From contig JADHTJ010000009.1 of NCBI GenBank assembly GCA_016785015.1, positions 1 through 64,000 of the forward strand: a stretch of 64,000 nucleotides of DNA. The letters run 5' to 3'. The DNA is from Anaerolineales bacterium. Its GTDB lineage: Bacteria; Chloroflexota; Anaerolineae; Anaerolineales; UBA11858. The position numbers and the translations under genes were made by a program. Positions within the stretch are counted from its first letter, which is position 1. Every line of letters begins with the position of its first letter. Under the pieces are notes generated by a model. That model searched no databases, had not been told where the DNA came from, and worked only from the letters and a program-made list of their open reading frames with translations. This document shows, one piece after another, positions 63,569-64,000 of this stretch.

Positions 63569-63598
63569 ATTTTACAGCCCGTTTCTCGCTCCTGTCAA
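63569..63598 (-). promoter_or_regulatory. acpP promoter
   Basis: On the minus strand, TTGACA (63598-63593), 18 bp, TAAAAT (63574-63569). It is back to back with the fni promoter. Confidence 0.7.
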
Positions 63599-63604
63599 GC
63601 TGCG

Positions 63605-63633
63605 TTGACAGCCCAAAATCAGACTGGTAAGAT
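63605..63633 (+). promoter_or_regulatory. fni promoter
   Basis: TTGACA (63605-63610), 17 bp, TAAGAT (63628-63633). It lies just 6 bp from the divergent acpP -35. Confidence 0.75.
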
Positions 63634-63660
63634 AGCCTCACATCTAAGGAACACTGATAA

Positions 63661-64000
63661 ATGTCAAAAGTTACGCCAACAGGTGCCCGCAAGGCAGATC
63701 ACATTCGCATAAATTTAGATGAAGATGTACGTTCCGGCTTGGCCACAGGTTTGGAACTTTATCATTTTGTCCATCAGGCTTTGCCGGAGTTAAATATTGA
63801 TGAGATTGACCTGCGCCAGACACTTTTTGACCGTAACTTGCAAGCACCAATCCTAATTTCTTCGATGACCGGTGGGACTGAAGAAGCTGGTGCCATCAAT
63901 CGAACTCTCGCTGAAGCAGCGCAGGAGACAGGGATTGCCATGGGTTTAGGTTCCCAGCGCGCCGCCCTCGAGCATCCTGAACTGAGCAGCTCCTTCAAAG
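63661..64000 (+). CDS. fni: Type 2 isopentenyl-diphosphate isomerase, 3'-truncated by window edge
   Basis: The first 113 residues of an FMN-dependent Idi-2. Starts [20 protein letters not shown]; conserved parts are [20 protein letters not shown] and [20 protein letters not shown] (FMN-binding TIM barrel). It interconverts IPP and DMAPP. ATG 63661 follows AAGGA and a good promoter. Confidence 0.93.
   Translation, partial: MSKVTPTGARKADHIRINLDEDVRSGLATGLELYHFVHQALPELNIDEIDLRQTLFDRNLQAPILISSMTGGTEEAGAINRTLAEAAQETGIAMGLGSQRAALEHPELSSSFK

Noticed and set aside
1-64000. CRISPR arrays, complete IS elements, prophage, tRNA genes
   Set aside because: No regularly spaced repeats, transposase or phage genes and no free-standing tRNA fold were seen by eye.

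Overview
The window reads as a chromosomal segment of a free-living bacterium of moderate GC content. Its gene content suggests a member of the Chloroflexota, probably Anaerolineae-like: a TIGR03663/Agl23-type membrane protein fused to NHL repeats, a kinase fused to a PD40 propeller, a sucrose-phosphate-synthase-like GT4, a HAD-GH65 fusion, a type 2 IPP isomerase and many lipoproteins. This placement is inferred from gene content, not from a marker-gene comparison. No prophage, CRISPR array, complete insertion sequence or tRNA gene was seen.

Layout. 1-2.7 kb: a 5'-truncated UspA-type protein, a phosphoesterase and a LacI-family regulator with a palindromic operator candidate. 2.8-15.3 kb: a glucoside and sucrose operon containing a PfkB kinase, two ABC permeases without a binding protein or ATPase, a GH1 glucosidase, a GH13 glucosidase carrying a palindromic insert, a beta-phosphoglucomutase-GH65 phosphorylase fusion, a P-loop kinase and an SPS-like glycosyltransferase. 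15.3-17.3 kb: an acidic lipoprotein paired with a nucleotidyltransferase. 17.5-26.9 kb: a minus-strand pseudaminic-acid-type operon headed by a specialised NusG paralogue. 27.1-32.6 kb: a Ser/Thr kinase, glgC, malQ and small remnants. 32.7-39.4 kb: assorted enzymes, then a sigma factor-DegV-membrane protein operon. 39.6-40.0 kb: tmRNA. 40.2-43.3 kb: a deiodinase-like selenoprotein, AlkD and transporters. 43.3-47.0 kb: a NarL-type two-component system flanked by two copies of a tiny minus-strand RNA gene. 47-53 kb: a pseudouridine synthase, an ECF sigma/regulator pair and the Agl23-NHL protein. 53-60.4 kb: two OmpR-type two-component systems followed by a DM13 protein, a TlpA-like selenoprotein, MsrP and MsrQ. 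60.4-64 kb: a cNMP-binding protein, sucCD, acpP and the 5' part of fni.

The strongest discoveries are two unannotated selenoproteins. In both, an in-frame UGA is followed by a short SECIS-like hairpin. One matches the iodothyronine deiodinase active site (GSFT-U-PPF). The other has a thioredoxin-type U-x-x-C site and sits beside MsrP and MsrQ. Two approximately 45-nt RNA genes share promoter spacing, stem architecture with compensatory changes, a C-rich loop and a U-run, and they bracket the NarL-type system. A 109-bp MITE family (two full copies with exact 9-bp target duplications, plus degraded copies) is scattered through promoter regions. The PseB-like protein has lost the catalytic residues of its family.

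Functionally, the sugar operon probably imports and breaks down glucosides, then channels sugar phosphates towards sucrose-like compatible solutes; glgC and malQ handle glycogen. The pse operon decorates the cell surface. The 53-60 kb block looks like a signal-controlled envelope redox-repair module.
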